Assembly (NCBI GenBank): GCA_040753075.1 | Contig: JBFMHA010000032.1 | Span: forward strand, 1-35,228 | DNA length: 35,228 bases | Direction: 5' to 3' | Origin: UBA6814 sp040753075 | GTDB taxonomy: Bacteria; Desulfobacterota; Desulfovibrionia; Desulfovibrionales; Desulfovibrionaceae | In this document: positions 8,773 to 17,331 of the stretch, piece by piece | How positions within the stretch are numbered: position 1 is the stretch's first letter | How the letters are laid out: each line of letters starts with the position of its first letter | Notes under the pieces: model-generated | The model's database searches: none | The model's input: only the letters and a program-made list of their open reading frames with translations | What the model was told of the DNA's origin: nothing | Made by a program: the position numbers and the translations under genes

Positions 8773-9936
8773 TCACTCCTCCTCGCGCAGCCGCAGGCCG
8801 AGCAGGCTGTGGATGGCGTGCAGGTCGCTCTGGTCGTTGACGATCTCGGCCAACAGTTCGGACAGGCTCATGTTGCCCCAGGACACCGCCCGCTTGACCA
8901 GGTAGGGCACCGGGCTGTGCGGCTCGGTGGTCATGAGGTAGTCCGCGGCCTCGGACAGCATGCGGTAGGCCTCGGACCGGCTGCGGATGCGGCCCACGCG
9001 GCGCTCGGGCGCCCCTTCCTGTTCGTCCACGGACTCCTCCTCCCCATAGGCGGCATGGGATGCGTCGGGCTCGGCCCCGGCCTCCCCGTTGTCCTTCTCG
9101 TGGTGGAACTTCTCGGCCAGGCGGCGGATCTCCTTCAGGGTTTCCCGGAACTTCACCAGGCTGGGCGAGTTGCGGCCGCAGTTCTTGTCCAGGAAGGCCT
9201 CCAGGGCCTCGGTGAGCCGGACGCACTCGGCCAGGTCCGCGGCCAGGCGGGCGAAATGGGAGGCGGAAGTGAACATGACGCTGCCCAGGAACTTGGCCCG
9301 GGTGGTCTTGCCCTCCCTCTCGGCCTCGGCGTACGCGCCCTTGTCGCGCACCGCCAGGTGCTCCAGGGCGTTGGCGGTCTCCCAGTCCACGAAGGCGTAG
9401 GGCCGGGCGTCCATGTCCCGGGGCGCAGTCACCGGCGCCAGCTTGAGGGCCACCGCCATCTTGGCGTTCATCCAGTGCAGGGGGGAGAGGCGCATCTCCA
9501 GGTCCTCGCCCTCCATGCGCGGGTGCATGGTCTCCCAATAGCGCTCGCACAGGCCGGCGATGAGAGTAAGCCCCTCCCGGAGCCCGGCGAACCCGTGCAT
9601 GTTGAGCAGGGCCTCGACCAGCCAGGCGGCCAGCTGCAGGTCCTTGCTCTTCCGGGCCAGGGCCTCCTCGCAGACCTTGACCACCAGGTTCCAGTCCGCC
9701 TTCTTGAGCTCGGCCTCCCAGACTCCCTGGGGCAGGGACGGATCGTCCATGCGCCGGGCTTCCTTCACCGTGTCGTAGGTGTCGGCGTAGCGCAGGGACT
9801 CTCCCGCGGGGTCGTCGCCCGGGATGGGGGCGAGCAGCGCCGCCAGGTCCAGGATGGTCGGCCCCTCCGGGGTCCGGGACTCCCGGGCCGCCTGTGCTTC
9901 GGGCGCGGCGCCGGCTTCGGGCTGGGTCTCTTCCAT
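8773..9936 (-). CDS. tssA: T6SS assembly/cap protein TssA
   Basis: TssA proteins recruit the baseplate to the membrane complex and guide sheath and tube assembly. This 387-residue protein has the ImpA-type N-terminal region, with LLAPIPGDDPAGESLRY near residues 35-51 and AAWLVEALLNMHGFAGLREGL near 103-123. After a charged, low-complexity linker, the C-terminal domain reads RSRSEAYRMLSEAADYLM, EPHSPVPYLVKRAV and WGNMSLSELLAEIV, which is the conserved TssA C-terminal module. The ATG at 9936 follows a GGAG site. It lies 23 bases after tssM and before the 157-base gap to tssB, so it closes the first half of the operon. Confidence 0.92.
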   Translation of the reverse strand: MEETQPEAGAAPEAQAARESRTPEGPTILDLAALLAPIPGDDPAGESLRYADTYDTVKEARRMDDPSLPQGVWEAELKKADWNLVVKVCEEALARKSKDLQLAAWLVEALLNMHGFAGLREGLTLIAGLCERYWETMHPRMEGEDLEMRLSPLHWMNAKMAVALKLAPVTAPRDMDARPYAFVDWETANALEHLAVRDKGAYAEAEREGKTTRAKFLGSVMFTSASHFARLAADLAECVRLTEALEAFLDKNCGRNSPSLVKFRETLKEIRRLAEKFHHEKDNGEAGAEPDASHAAYGEEESVDEQEGAPERRVGRIRSRSEAYRMLSEAADYLMTTEPHSPVPYLVKRAVSWGNMSLSELLAEIVNDQSDLHAIHSLLGLRLREEE

Positions 9937-9959
9937 GGTCGCTCCGAGTCTCTCCTCGC

Positions 9960-12900
9960 TCAGGGGATGCGCAGGGGAATCTTGCCCTTCTTGGCCGAAG
10001 GGGCCACAGGGCCCTTGGCCAGCTCCTTGCCCGCGGCCGGGGCCTGCACCGGGAACTCCGGGGCCAGGAGCGGCTCGGGCGCGCGCGGCTTCTCCTTGGC
10101 CTGGTCCGGGGGCGGCGGCGGGGTGGTCAGCTCAACCCGCACGAAGACCTTGGCCTTCTCCACTCCGGTGTAGAGCACCTGGTCGGAGCCCGGATCCCGG
10201 CGGGCGGTCTTCTCGTCCACGGTCTCCACCTCGAACTTCAGGGTGTGCGGCCGCACCCTGCGGAAGCGCAGGAAGTCGCCGGCCTGGGTGGCGTGGGCCC
10301 GCACCAGTTCGAGCAGGGCCCAGGGGCCGCGGTAGTCGTAGGTCACGCTGCGGTCCTCCACCAGGACCTTCTTCTGGGCCATGGCCGCAAAGGGCCGGAT
10401 GCTGGAGTCCTTGGCCCAGCGCAGGGTGAACTTCACCGGGTCCCCGAAGCGCCAGAAGCCCTGGGTGCGCTCGCCCTGGTAGCGGAACCGCTGGCTGCCC
10501 ACGTCCATCTCCCAGTCGATGACGCGGTGGCCGCCCTGCTCGCTCTCCTGGTTGGTGCGGAACTCCACCGCCAGGCCGAACTCGGGCAGGTCCATGTCCG
10601 CCTGGCCCAGGTAGGCCTTGAAGAAGTCCCCCACCTTGTCCATGCCGACCAGGAACTCCAGGGCCGGGGCCAGGGTCGGGAAGCGGTCCTTGGCCGGCGA
10701 CAGGGCCGCGGCCGCGGACTTCAGGTAGGTCAGGTAGACCCGGTAGAACTCGCGCACGTCCTCGGGATCGGCCTGCAGCTCGCCCGGGCCGGGCAGGTTC
10801 AGGCTGAAGGGGAAGCGGCCCGAGAGGTATCGGTTGAAGAACTCGGCCAGGTCGGCATAGTGGCGGTCGAAATCCCGGACGGTCAGATCCTCGCACCGCT
10901 TGCGCACCTCGGCGAGCAGGGAGATGCGCCGCTTGGCGAAGAGGTCCTCGGCCTCGGCCGCGAGCAGCGCGTCGGGTATCTTCTCCATGAAGTTCTTGAG
11001 GGTGACGTCGTTCAGGTCGTTGAGGACCACCTTCTCCAGGGCGGCCAGGGAGTTCTCCGGCACCTTGTTGTCGTAGCGGTCCAGCTCCCGGATGATGCGC
11101 TCCCAGCGCAGGATGAGGCGCTCGTCCGCGGAGATCTGGCCCGGGGGCCGGTGCAGGAAATAGGACACCAGCGGTTCGGCGAACTCGTAGGCCAGGCGGC
11201 GGATGCGGCTCTTCTGGGCGTCCAGGTAGCGGACCAGGCCGCCCTTGTCGCTCACGCCGAAGGCCGAGAAGGCGAAGGGCGCGGTCCCGTCCCACCAGGA
11301 GGCCCCGTTCTCCCGGGGCAGGAACAGGCTGTCCCGCTCCAGCAGCGCGTCGGTCTGCAGGAGCAGGGCGTAGGCCTGGCGGTCGCAGGTGGCGGCCAGG
11401 TCGGCGTAGGCCTTGGGCAGCTCGTACTGGTCCAGGAACTCCACCAGCTGGAGCAGGAAGGGCAGGGCGTCCTTGAAGGAGCGCACCTCCATCCGGGCGT
11501 CGTCCTCCCAGGAGCCGGGGGACAGGCCCCGGGACGGAGGCTCGAAGCGCTGCGCCTTGGCCACCAGGTCCAGGAGGTTCTTCTCCAGGCGCTGCGCGCC
11601 CATGGCCCGCACCGTCTCCTGGAGGTCGGCCGGGAAGGTGGGCAGCTCCTCGGACACGAAGCGCCGGTAGGGCTCGGTGAAGCGTACCGCCTCGGAGAGC
11701 AGGCCGGTGTTCCACATGAGGCGCAGGCCCTCCGGGGACTCCAGGCGAACGGGCGCGCCCTCGGGCTCGGCCATGAAGCGCTTGCCCGCGAACTCCTCCA
11801 GGGAGGCGCGCAGCCGCACCACCTCCGGCTGCAGCCGCAGCAGGGCGTTGCCGTCCGCCACCTGGAGCAGGGACCCGGTCACGTCGGTGCGCAGGCCGGC
11901 CAGGCGGCGCTTGAGCGCCACGTAGCGGACCTCGCCCTGCTCGGCGTTCTCCCGCACCGCCTGGGAGCCGATCATGGGGGTGTCCCGGGCCTCCTCCACC
12001 ACCTTCTGGTACTCGCCCCCGAGATTCAGGGTCCGGGAGTTCATCCAGGCGAACTCCGGACGGGCCAGGGCGTCGTCCACGGCCCGCATGCGGGCCAGGA
12101 CCTCGGCCACCAGGTTGGGATTGCGAGCCAGTTCGCCGTGCAGCTTCTCCAGGTCGGCCACCTTGTCGCGGAGCTCGGCCAGGCGCTGGGGCACGGGGCT
12201 GGCCTCCATGACCCGGCGGTACAGGAGGTCGGTGAGCTTGCGGTACTTGGCCAGGGACTTGATGCGGAAGATCTTGAAGCGGAAGGTGCGGTAGCGCCCG
12301 CCCTTGAGCGTCTCGTGGTAGTTCTGGGCGTCCCGGAAGAAATCCTCGGGCAGGTCGATGCCGAAGAGGTAGGACACCAGCTCGGCCTGGGCCTTCTCGT
12401 CCGTGGAGTCCTTCAGGTTGTTGTACACGTCGAGGTGCCGCTCCAGGCTGCGGAGATCCTCCACGAACCCCTTCAGGTCCTTGAACTCCCGGGTCTCCTC
12501 GGGCAGGGCGAAGGCCTTGTCCGCCGGAGGAAGCTCCGCCGGGATCGTGGCGGTCTCCATGACCTCCTTGGTCTTCTGCACCAGGCCCAGGAACATGGCC
12601 TTCATGATGATCTGGTCGTAGGCCACGGTCATGGCCCGGGAGATGTCGCGGTGCAGCCGGCTCATCCAGGAGCTGGGGATGAACACCGAGGTCATGCGGT
12701 TCTCGCGCACGTTGGCCATGCCCTCGAACAGCCGCCGGGCGCGGACCCCGAAGTCCGCCAGCCGGGCCTGCTCGGTGGTCAGAAGCTGGAGCACCTGGAA
12801 GCCCTGTCCGAAGTCGATGTCCTCGGCCCCGCCGGACACGTCCTCGGCGATGTTCTGCAGCAGGGGCTTGAGCGCGGCGCGGTCCTCGCGCAGGGAGGCG

Positions 12901-14177
12901 TAGCCGCTCCACAGGCCCAGGCCCCAGACCAGGGCCAGGCCCAGGGTCGCGGCCTGCAGGGCCAGCACCGACCGGTTGCGGGACACCAGGGAGCGGGCCG
13001 CGGGCCGGGCCAGGTTGTATTCCGGGAAGACCTTCTCGCCCAGCAGGTCGCGCACGAACACCGGGGTGCGGGCCAGGGCGTCCAGGCCGCCCTCGCGCTG
13101 CGGGGCGCCGGTGAAGTACACCCCGCGCAGGAAGAAGGACTCGTGGTAGACGCTCTCCTTGAAGATGCGGCGCAGGTAGGAGCGCAGGGGCTCGTACATG
13201 GCCCGGAAGCGCACCGGGAAGAGGAAGGAGCGCTCGGCGTCCTCCAGATGGCGGCGGGAGGCGAAGACCTCGATCTGGGCCTCGGTGAGCTGGCGGTCCA
13301 GGGAGGCGAAGGCCTGGTCGGCCCAATCGTCGGTGAAGGCGGTCTCCACGGTGTAGGGATTGGACCAGCCGAACATGCCCGAGCGCAGGTTGTCCGGCAG
13401 GTCCCGGGCGAAAGCCGAGAAGCCCTCCACCACGTCGCACTTGGTTACCACCAGATAGACCGGAAGCCGGAGCCCCAGGCGCTTCTGCATGCGCCAGAGC
13501 TTCTCCTGCAGGGCCACGGCCTTGCGGTCCGCCTCCTTGACCCGCTCGTCCATGGTTCCGCCCGGGCCGTAGAGTTCGTCCGCAGGCACGGTGAGCACCA
13601 CCCCGTCGATGGGCTTCTGGTGACGGTGGCGCTGCAGCAGGCGGAGCACCCGGTCGAAGGAGCGGTCGTCCGCCGCGCCGGCGGAGCCCAGCACCAGGTC
13701 GCCGGCCAGGTCGATGACGATGCCCCGGGAGAAGAACCACCACTTGACCGGGGCCGCGGAGCCCGGGCCGGCCTCCTCGGGCTCGCCGAAGGGCAGGTCC
13801 AGCCCCGCGCCGCGCAGCATGGTGCTCTTGCCCGATCCGCTCTGGCCCAGGGTCACGAACCAGGGGATCTGGTAGCGGAAATTGCGGCCGGCCACGTGGG
13901 CGCGCAGGTGGCGCACCGCGTCCCGGAAGGAGGCGGCGATGGAGAGCCCGGTGGCGTAGGTCTTGCGGGCCGGGGCCGCGGCCGCCGGGGCCGGGGCGGG
14001 CTCGGCCGGGGCGGGCTCGACCGCCTCCTGGGCCGGGGTTGGCTTGTCCTTCTTCTTGCGCGCCACCACGACCACCACCGCCAGGCCGATGAGGGCGGCG
14101 ATGAGGAAGACCAGCCCGGTGAGCATCACCGGCAGGTAGGGGGAAAGGATGGATACCAGGCTCAGGATGTGCTGCAC
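9960..14177 (-). CDS. tssM: T6SS inner-membrane protein TssM (IcmF-like)
   Basis: TssM spans the inner membrane and periplasm and links TssL to the lipoprotein TssJ. The 1405-residue protein is somewhat longer than usual (1100-1300). An N-terminal membrane segment lies near residues 18-39, and an Ala/Pro/Glu-rich linker follows. A cytoplasmic GTPase-like domain has an intact Walker A, GQSGSGKST (111-119), plus LVVTKCD. A second membrane segment lies near 402-426, then a long periplasmic region with DUF1215/VasK-type segments. The C-terminus ends in a Pro/Lys-rich tail that accounts for part of the extra length. The GTG start at 14177 lies 12 bases after the tssL stop; an initial GTG with a weak ribosome-binding site suggests coupling to tssL. 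Confidence 0.95.
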   Translation of the reverse strand: MQHILSLVSILSPYLPVMLTGLVFLIAALIGLAVVVVVARKKKDKPTPAQEAVEPAPAEPAPAPAAAAPARKTYATGLSIAASFRDAVRHLRAHVAGRNFRYQIPWFVTLGQSGSGKSTMLRGAGLDLPFGEPEEAGPGSAAPVKWWFFSRGIVIDLAGDLVLGSAGAADDRSFDRVLRLLQRHRHQKPIDGVVLTVPADELYGPGGTMDERVKEADRKAVALQEKLWRMQKRLGLRLPVYLVVTKCDVVEGFSAFARDLPDNLRSGMFGWSNPYTVETAFTDDWADQAFASLDRQLTEAQIEVFASRRHLEDAERSFLFPVRFRAMYEPLRSYLRRIFKESVYHESFFLRGVYFTGAPQREGGLDALARTPVFVRDLLGEKVFPEYNLARPAARSLVSRNRSVLALQAATLGLALVWGLGLWSGYASLREDRAALKPLLQNIAEDVSGGAEDIDFGQGFQVLQLLTTEQARLADFGVRARRLFEGMANVRENRMTSVFIPSSWMSRLHRDISRAMTVAYDQIIMKAMFLGLVQKTKEVMETATIPAELPPADKAFALPEETREFKDLKGFVEDLRSLERHLDVYNNLKDSTDEKAQAELVSYLFGIDLPEDFFRDAQNYHETLKGGRYRTFRFKIFRIKSLAKYRKLTDLLYRRVMEASPVPQRLAELRDKVADLEKLHGELARNPNLVAEVLARMRAVDDALARPEFAWMNSRTLNLGGEYQKVVEEARDTPMIGSQAVRENAEQGEVRYVALKRRLAGLRTDVTGSLLQVADGNALLRLQPEVVRLRASLEEFAGKRFMAEPEGAPVRLESPEGLRLMWNTGLLSEAVRFTEPYRRFVSEELPTFPADLQETVRAMGAQRLEKNLLDLVAKAQRFEPPSRGLSPGSWEDDARMEVRSFKDALPFLLQLVEFLDQYELPKAYADLAATCDRQAYALLLQTDALLERDSLFLPRENGASWWDGTAPFAFSAFGVSDKGGLVRYLDAQKSRIRRLAYEFAEPLVSYFLHRPPGQISADERLILRWERIIRELDRYDNKVPENSLAALEKVVLNDLNDVTLKNFMEKIPDALLAAEAEDLFAKRRISLLAEVRKRCEDLTVRDFDRHYADLAEFFNRYLSGRFPFSLNLPGPGELQADPEDVREFYRVYLTYLKSAAAALSPAKDRFPTLAPALEFLVGMDKVGDFFKAYLGQADMDLPEFGLAVEFRTNQESEQGGHRVIDWEMDVGSQRFRYQGERTQGFWRFGDPVKFTLRWAKDSSIRPFAAMAQKKVLVEDRSVTYDYRGPWALLELVRAHATQAGDFLRFRRVRPHTLKFEVETVDEKTARRDPGSDQVLYTGVEKAKVFVRVELTTPPPPPDQAKEKPRAPEPLLAPEFPVQAPAAGKELAKGPVAPSAKKGKIPLRIP

Positions 14178-14189
14178 GGAGCGTTTCCC

Positions 14190-14939
14190 CTACAGCCCTG
14201 CGGCCCGGCCGAGGATCCTGTCGAGCACGCCTTCCAGGTCGGCGGAGGCGTCCAGCCACAGGCCATGGGAGACGACCAGGAGCACCAGGGCCACCAGGGC
14301 CAGGATGGCGAACCACTTGCGCATGTGGGGCAGGCGGCGGGGCTCGGACTCGCCGAGCACCGCGGCGTAGGCCTCGGGGAACAGCTCCTTGCCGTGCTCC
14401 TCCAGGGCGGGGTTGCGGTGGTAGATGAAGGAGAACAGCTCCCGACGATACCGGTCCAGGACCCCGGACTCCTCGTCTCCGCGGAAACGGCCGCGGAAGC
14501 CCAGGGACAGGGCCAGGAGATAAAGCGCGGCCATCTCGGCATAGGCCGGGTCGCGCTCGGCCAGGAGCTTCTCCAGCTTGCGGTAGAACTGCTCGCCCGC
14601 CACCTTGCTGCCGAAGAGGCGGTACTCCAGGAGCCGGGCCTTCCAGGCCTCGCGGCCGGCCCAGTCCAGGTTGAGGAAGATGTCGTCGGCCAGGGCGGCC
14701 ATGACGTACTGGGCCTCGCGGTAGTAGTTGGCCCCGTAGTCGCCTCCCCTGCGCTTGGCGTCCAGGGCCTGGGTCTCCAGCAGGGTGGCCAGCCGCCCCC
14801 CCACCCCGGCCGTGGGATCGGCCCCTTCCCTGGACGGCGCTCCGGCCTCCAGGACCTCGCGCCGGGCCATGGCCACGGCCGCGTAGAACTCCCGGAACTG
14901 GGAGAGGAGGAAGGATTGGCCGTAGTCCCGCAGGTTCAT
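14190..14939 (-). CDS. tssL: T6SS inner-membrane protein TssL (DotU/IcmH family)
   Basis: TssL is a cytoplasmic-domain, C-tail-anchored membrane protein that contacts TssM and the baseplate. The 249-residue protein has the DotU pattern: YVMAALADDIFLNLDW near residues 78-93, YRLFGSKVAGEQFYRKLEKLL, and the LYLLALSLGFRGR motif. A single membrane segment (WFAILALVALVLLVVSHGLW) lies near the C-terminus and only about 25 residues follow it. There is no OmpA-like peptidoglycan-binding extension, so cell-wall anchoring, if any, would need a separate protein. It begins 1 base after tssK ends. Its stop lies 12 bases before tssM. Confidence 0.95.
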   Translation of the reverse strand: MNLRDYGQSFLLSQFREFYAAVAMARREVLEAGAPSREGADPTAGVGGRLATLLETQALDAKRRGGDYGANYYREAQYVMAALADDIFLNLDWAGREAWKARLLEYRLFGSKVAGEQFYRKLEKLLAERDPAYAEMAALYLLALSLGFRGRFRGDEESGVLDRYRRELFSFIYHRNPALEEHGKELFPEAYAAVLGESEPRRLPHMRKWFAILALVALVLLVVSHGLWLDASADLEGVLDRILGRAAGL

Positions 14940-14940
14940 G

Positions 14941-16266
14941 CTAGCGCCCCGGCGCGAAGAAATAGACGGCCGCCGGCGCGGCGTCGGCCGCGTCCACGGT
15001 GTTCTGGATCACCAGCCGCTCCCCGGGCTGCACGTGCTGGGGGTCGGGCTCCACCACGTAGAGCAGCACCCCGCGCGGGGGCACGATGTCCCGCTCGGCG
15101 TCCACCCGCTTGCGCGGCGCGCCCAGCACCCGGCGGTCCAGGAGCGAGGCCATGACCGGCTCCGACCCCACCACCGCCTCCTCCATCCAGGCCGCGGCGT
15201 CGCGCTCGTGCACCCCGCGCCGGACCTTGACCCCCACCGCCAGGCGCGCGCCCAGCCACTCCTCGCGCAGGACCAGGCTGAAGACCCCGTTCTCGACGTC
15301 GAAGGTCACCGGGGTATAGGCCTCGATGACCCCCTCCTCGATGGCCCGGAAGGCGAAGTCCCTGAGGGCCGCGAAGGCCCCCCGCAGATTCTCGTGGTCG
15401 TAGGGGGCGAACACCGGCGGCGCCAGGCCCGCGGACAGCCCGGCCAGATGCCCGGCCAGGCCGCACATGGCCAGGTAGAGGGCGAAGGGATGGGCCCGCC
15501 CCGTGGCCAACAGGGCCTCCAGGGGCGGCAGGCCCGCGGCCAGGGAGGCGATCTGCATCCGGGTCTCCAGGACCATGGGGCCGGACAGGGCCGCTCCGGA
15601 GTCCACCTTGCCGGCCAGGAACAGGGCCTTCTCCCTGCAGCGCTCGGCCACCTGGGCGCACAGGGCGAAGAGCGGCGAGCCCGGGGCCGTGTCCAGGGCC
15701 GGCGGGATGTAGTCGGTGGTCTTGAAGGCCTCGTTGGCGTAGGTCACCCCGGCCAGGGGCAGGGTCACGTACTTCTGGGGCGGCTCGTTGGCCGCGACGA
15801 GGGACAGCCGCGGGACGAGGCGGGGGATGTCCACCTCGCCCTCGCCCGTGTTCTCGTCGACCACCGGCTCCCCGGGGACGCTCGCATAGCGGGCCAGGTC
15901 GCCCTTGACCTGGGCCGCGCCCAGCTTGCGCACCGGCGCCGCCAGGCGGACCAGGACCTCGCCGCCCGCGAGCTGCTCGGCCAGGGGCTTCAGGGATATC
16001 TCCAGTTCGGCCTCGCCCTGCCGGTGGCTGACCACCAGGCCGTCGGGCAGGACCGCCTCCAGCTCCAGCACCCGGAAGACGCCTGCCAGGAGCAGGGTCT
16101 CGTCGATGCGCAGGGTGCGGATGCCGAAATGGTAGGGGGAGATGGACAGGTAGTGATAGTGGGCGAGTTCTTCGATGCGGGTGGCGAACTGCTGGAAATG
16201 GGGGGGGGCCAGCAGCATGCCCTCATGCCACTGGATGGCCGCCGGCAGTTCTCTGGCCCTCCTCAT
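14941..16266 (-). CDS. tssK: T6SS baseplate-membrane connector TssK
   Basis: TssK is a trimeric adaptor that ties the baseplate to the TssLM membrane complex. The 441-residue length is typical. Its N-terminus reads IQWHEGMLLAPPHFQQ, the clearest TssK signature (W-x-E-G-x-x-L-x-P-x-H-F-Q). HYHYLSISPYHFGIRTL and the later LPLAGVTY region follow. The ATG at 16266 has a GGAGG site about 5-10 bases upstream. Only 66 bases separate it from tssJ, and tssL follows after 1 base. Confidence 0.96.
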   Translation of the reverse strand: MRRARELPAAIQWHEGMLLAPPHFQQFATRIEELAHYHYLSISPYHFGIRTLRIDETLLLAGVFRVLELEAVLPDGLVVSHRQGEAELEISLKPLAEQLAGGEVLVRLAAPVRKLGAAQVKGDLARYASVPGEPVVDENTGEGEVDIPRLVPRLSLVAANEPPQKYVTLPLAGVTYANEAFKTTDYIPPALDTAPGSPLFALCAQVAERCREKALFLAGKVDSGAALSGPMVLETRMQIASLAAGLPPLEALLATGRAHPFALYLAMCGLAGHLAGLSAGLAPPVFAPYDHENLRGAFAALRDFAFRAIEEGVIEAYTPVTFDVENGVFSLVLREEWLGARLAVGVKVRRGVHERDAAAWMEEAVVGSEPVMASLLDRRVLGAPRKRVDAERDIVPPRGVLLYVVEPDPQHVQPGERLVIQNTVDAADAAPAAVYFFAPGR

Positions 16267-16332
16267 GGGAGCCTCCGCCGCGCGGACGTGGCCGCCGCGG
16301 GCCGGGATGCTGCGGGGATGGCGAGGGGCATG

Positions 16333-16833
16333 CTATTCTCCCATGACCGCGAGGGTGAACCCGCGCTCCTTGAGGGTGATGGCGGCGTCCTTCCGGGGAT
16401 CCAGCCGCACCCGGTGCTCGCCCGGGGTGTAGTAGTCGGCGAAGACAAAGAGCGAACGGCCGGATACGGTGTAGGGGATCTCGATCACCGGCACCGGGTC
16501 GCCGGGCACGAACTCGTATTCAAAGAGGAGATAGTCCTCGTTCTCGATATGATCCCGCTTGAACTGGGCCTTCTTCTCGAACCATTGCCGGGCGGTGAGC
16601 TTGGCGGCCCCGGTTTCGGTCTTCTCGTTGAACGCCAGAAGGAAATCCAGGGCCACCGGGTTGTTCAGGTTGGCGCGTTCGGTATTGATCACGCTGACGC
16701 GCACCTGGCGCCCGCCCAGGCTGCGCACGTAGCGGACCCCTCCGCCGCAGGCGGAGAGGAGCAGGCTGGCGCACATGGCCAGGACGAGAACCGCCGCGAC
16801 CGCACGCGGCGCGGCGCCGGGACGGAGCATCAT
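16333..16833 (-). CDS. tssJ: T6SS outer-membrane lipoprotein TssJ
   Basis: TssJ is the outer-membrane lipoprotein that binds the TssM periplasmic domain. The 166-residue protein starts with a signal peptide and a lipobox LLSAC, with Cys29 as the predicted lipid-bearing residue. After it come VRVSVINTERANLN (the usual N-terminal strand, here with Asn-rich turns), ALDFLLAFNEK and QWFEKKAQ. The C-terminal transthyretin-like strands include RSLFVFADYYTPGEHRVRL. Two consecutive ATGs at 16833 and 16830 are possible starts; a GGTGG site stands just upstream. Longer in-frame starts would bury the signal peptide. It is the first gene of the T6SS operon, after a long gene-free region with a promoter candidate. 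Confidence 0.9.
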   Translation of the reverse strand: MMLRPGAAPRAVAAVLVLAMCASLLLSACGGGVRYVRSLGGRQVRVSVINTERANLNNPVALDFLLAFNEKTETGAAKLTARQWFEKKAQFKRDHIENEDYLLFEYEFVPGDPVPVIEIPYTVSGRSLFVFADYYTPGEHRVRLDPRKDAAITLKERGFTLAVMGE

Positions 16834-16975
16834 GTCCACCACCCGCTTCTGATGCCTGCAAAGCCGACAACGGAACGGGAAAGTCCCTCCACAGAAAACC
16901 GGCAGGAGCCACGCATAAGCACAGCAACCCGCCCGACGCCCAGGGATCTCTTGCGCAAGAATCGCATCGCCTGCA

Positions 16976-17006
16976 AGCATACACCATGAGAACCCTATGC
17001 TGTCAA
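16976..17006 (-). promoter_or_regulatory. Candidate sigma-70 promoter of the T6SS operon
   Basis: A perfect TTGACA (17001-17006) lies 19 bases before TATGCT (16976-16981), reading toward tssJ. The -35 matches 6/6 and the -10 matches 4/6; the spacing is at the long end. It would give a leader of about 135 bases. The consensus-like -35 in a GC-rich genome is the main support. Confidence 0.4.
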
Positions 17007-17183
17007 TGGGTTAAGTTAGTTCGACCCAAGAATGACTGGCGCGCCAAGGACTGAATGCCGAGACAACGGCAAGTAATCACTAGGAGTATGCCTCGTCAAC
17101 GCGAGACTCACATCGCCCAAGAAAAACAGGCGCAAGAGTCCAGGGATGACTCTAGAGAAAGTTGCAACAATGTTTAGCATCAC

Positions 17184-17200
17184 GCATCCCCTGGGGATGC
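17184..17200. promoter_or_regulatory. 8-bp palindrome, possible operator
   Basis: GCATCCCC and GGGGATGC flank a single T (arms 17184-17191 and 17193-17200). The near-zero spacer suggests a dimeric protein-binding site more than a hairpin, although a 7-bp stem with a CTG loop is possible. It lies about 180 bases upstream of the candidate tssJ promoter and just downstream of the EAL/HDOD gene. No partner is known. Confidence 0.3.
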
Positions 17201-17295
17201 TTTCCGGGGAGGACAGCGGGGGGGGAACATGCAGAGGATCGTCGCACAGGGCGCCGGAACGGCCCGGCCCCAGGCGGGCCCGGACTAGGGCGGCC

Positions 17296-17327
17296 CTGCC
17301 CGCGGCTGCGGCGGGCGCCGCGGGCAG
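17296..17327 (-). terminator. GC-rich hairpin after the EAL/HDOD gene
   Basis: A perfect 11-bp stem (arms 17296-17306 and 17317-17327) with a 10-base loop starts 4 bases past the stop codon of the EAL/HDOD gene. There is no T run on the minus strand, so it may be a Rho-assisted or 3'-stabilising hairpin more than a textbook intrinsic terminator. Confidence 0.5.
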
Positions 17328-17331
17328 GAGG

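Larger units (their letters stand above)
16834..17331. other. Gene-free region upstream of tssJ, AT-richer than flanks
   Basis: About 500 bases lie between the start of tssJ and the end of the EAL/HDOD gene. The middle (about 16850-17190) is noticeably richer in A/T than any nearby gene. I see no convincing reading frame. It contains a promoter candidate for the T6SS operon (16976-17006), an 8-bp palindromic site (17184-17200), a short TGCCG/CGGCA inverted repeat near 17057-17072, and the hairpin that follows the EAL/HDOD gene. I looked for a sigma-54 site (TGGCAC-N5-TTGCA) facing tssJ and found none that fits. Confidence 0.6.

Noticed and set aside
9894..15155. A 1753-residue plus-strand frame opposite tssA, tssM, tssL and tssK
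   Set aside because: The minus strand has well-defined T6SS proteins here. The plus product is repetitive Gly/Leu/Gln/His-rich, typical of the antisense frame of GC-rich coding DNA.
17000..17200. Sigma-54 promoter upstream of tssJ
   Set aside because: TTGCA-like elements occur, but no TGGCAC stands at the right distance on the minus strand.
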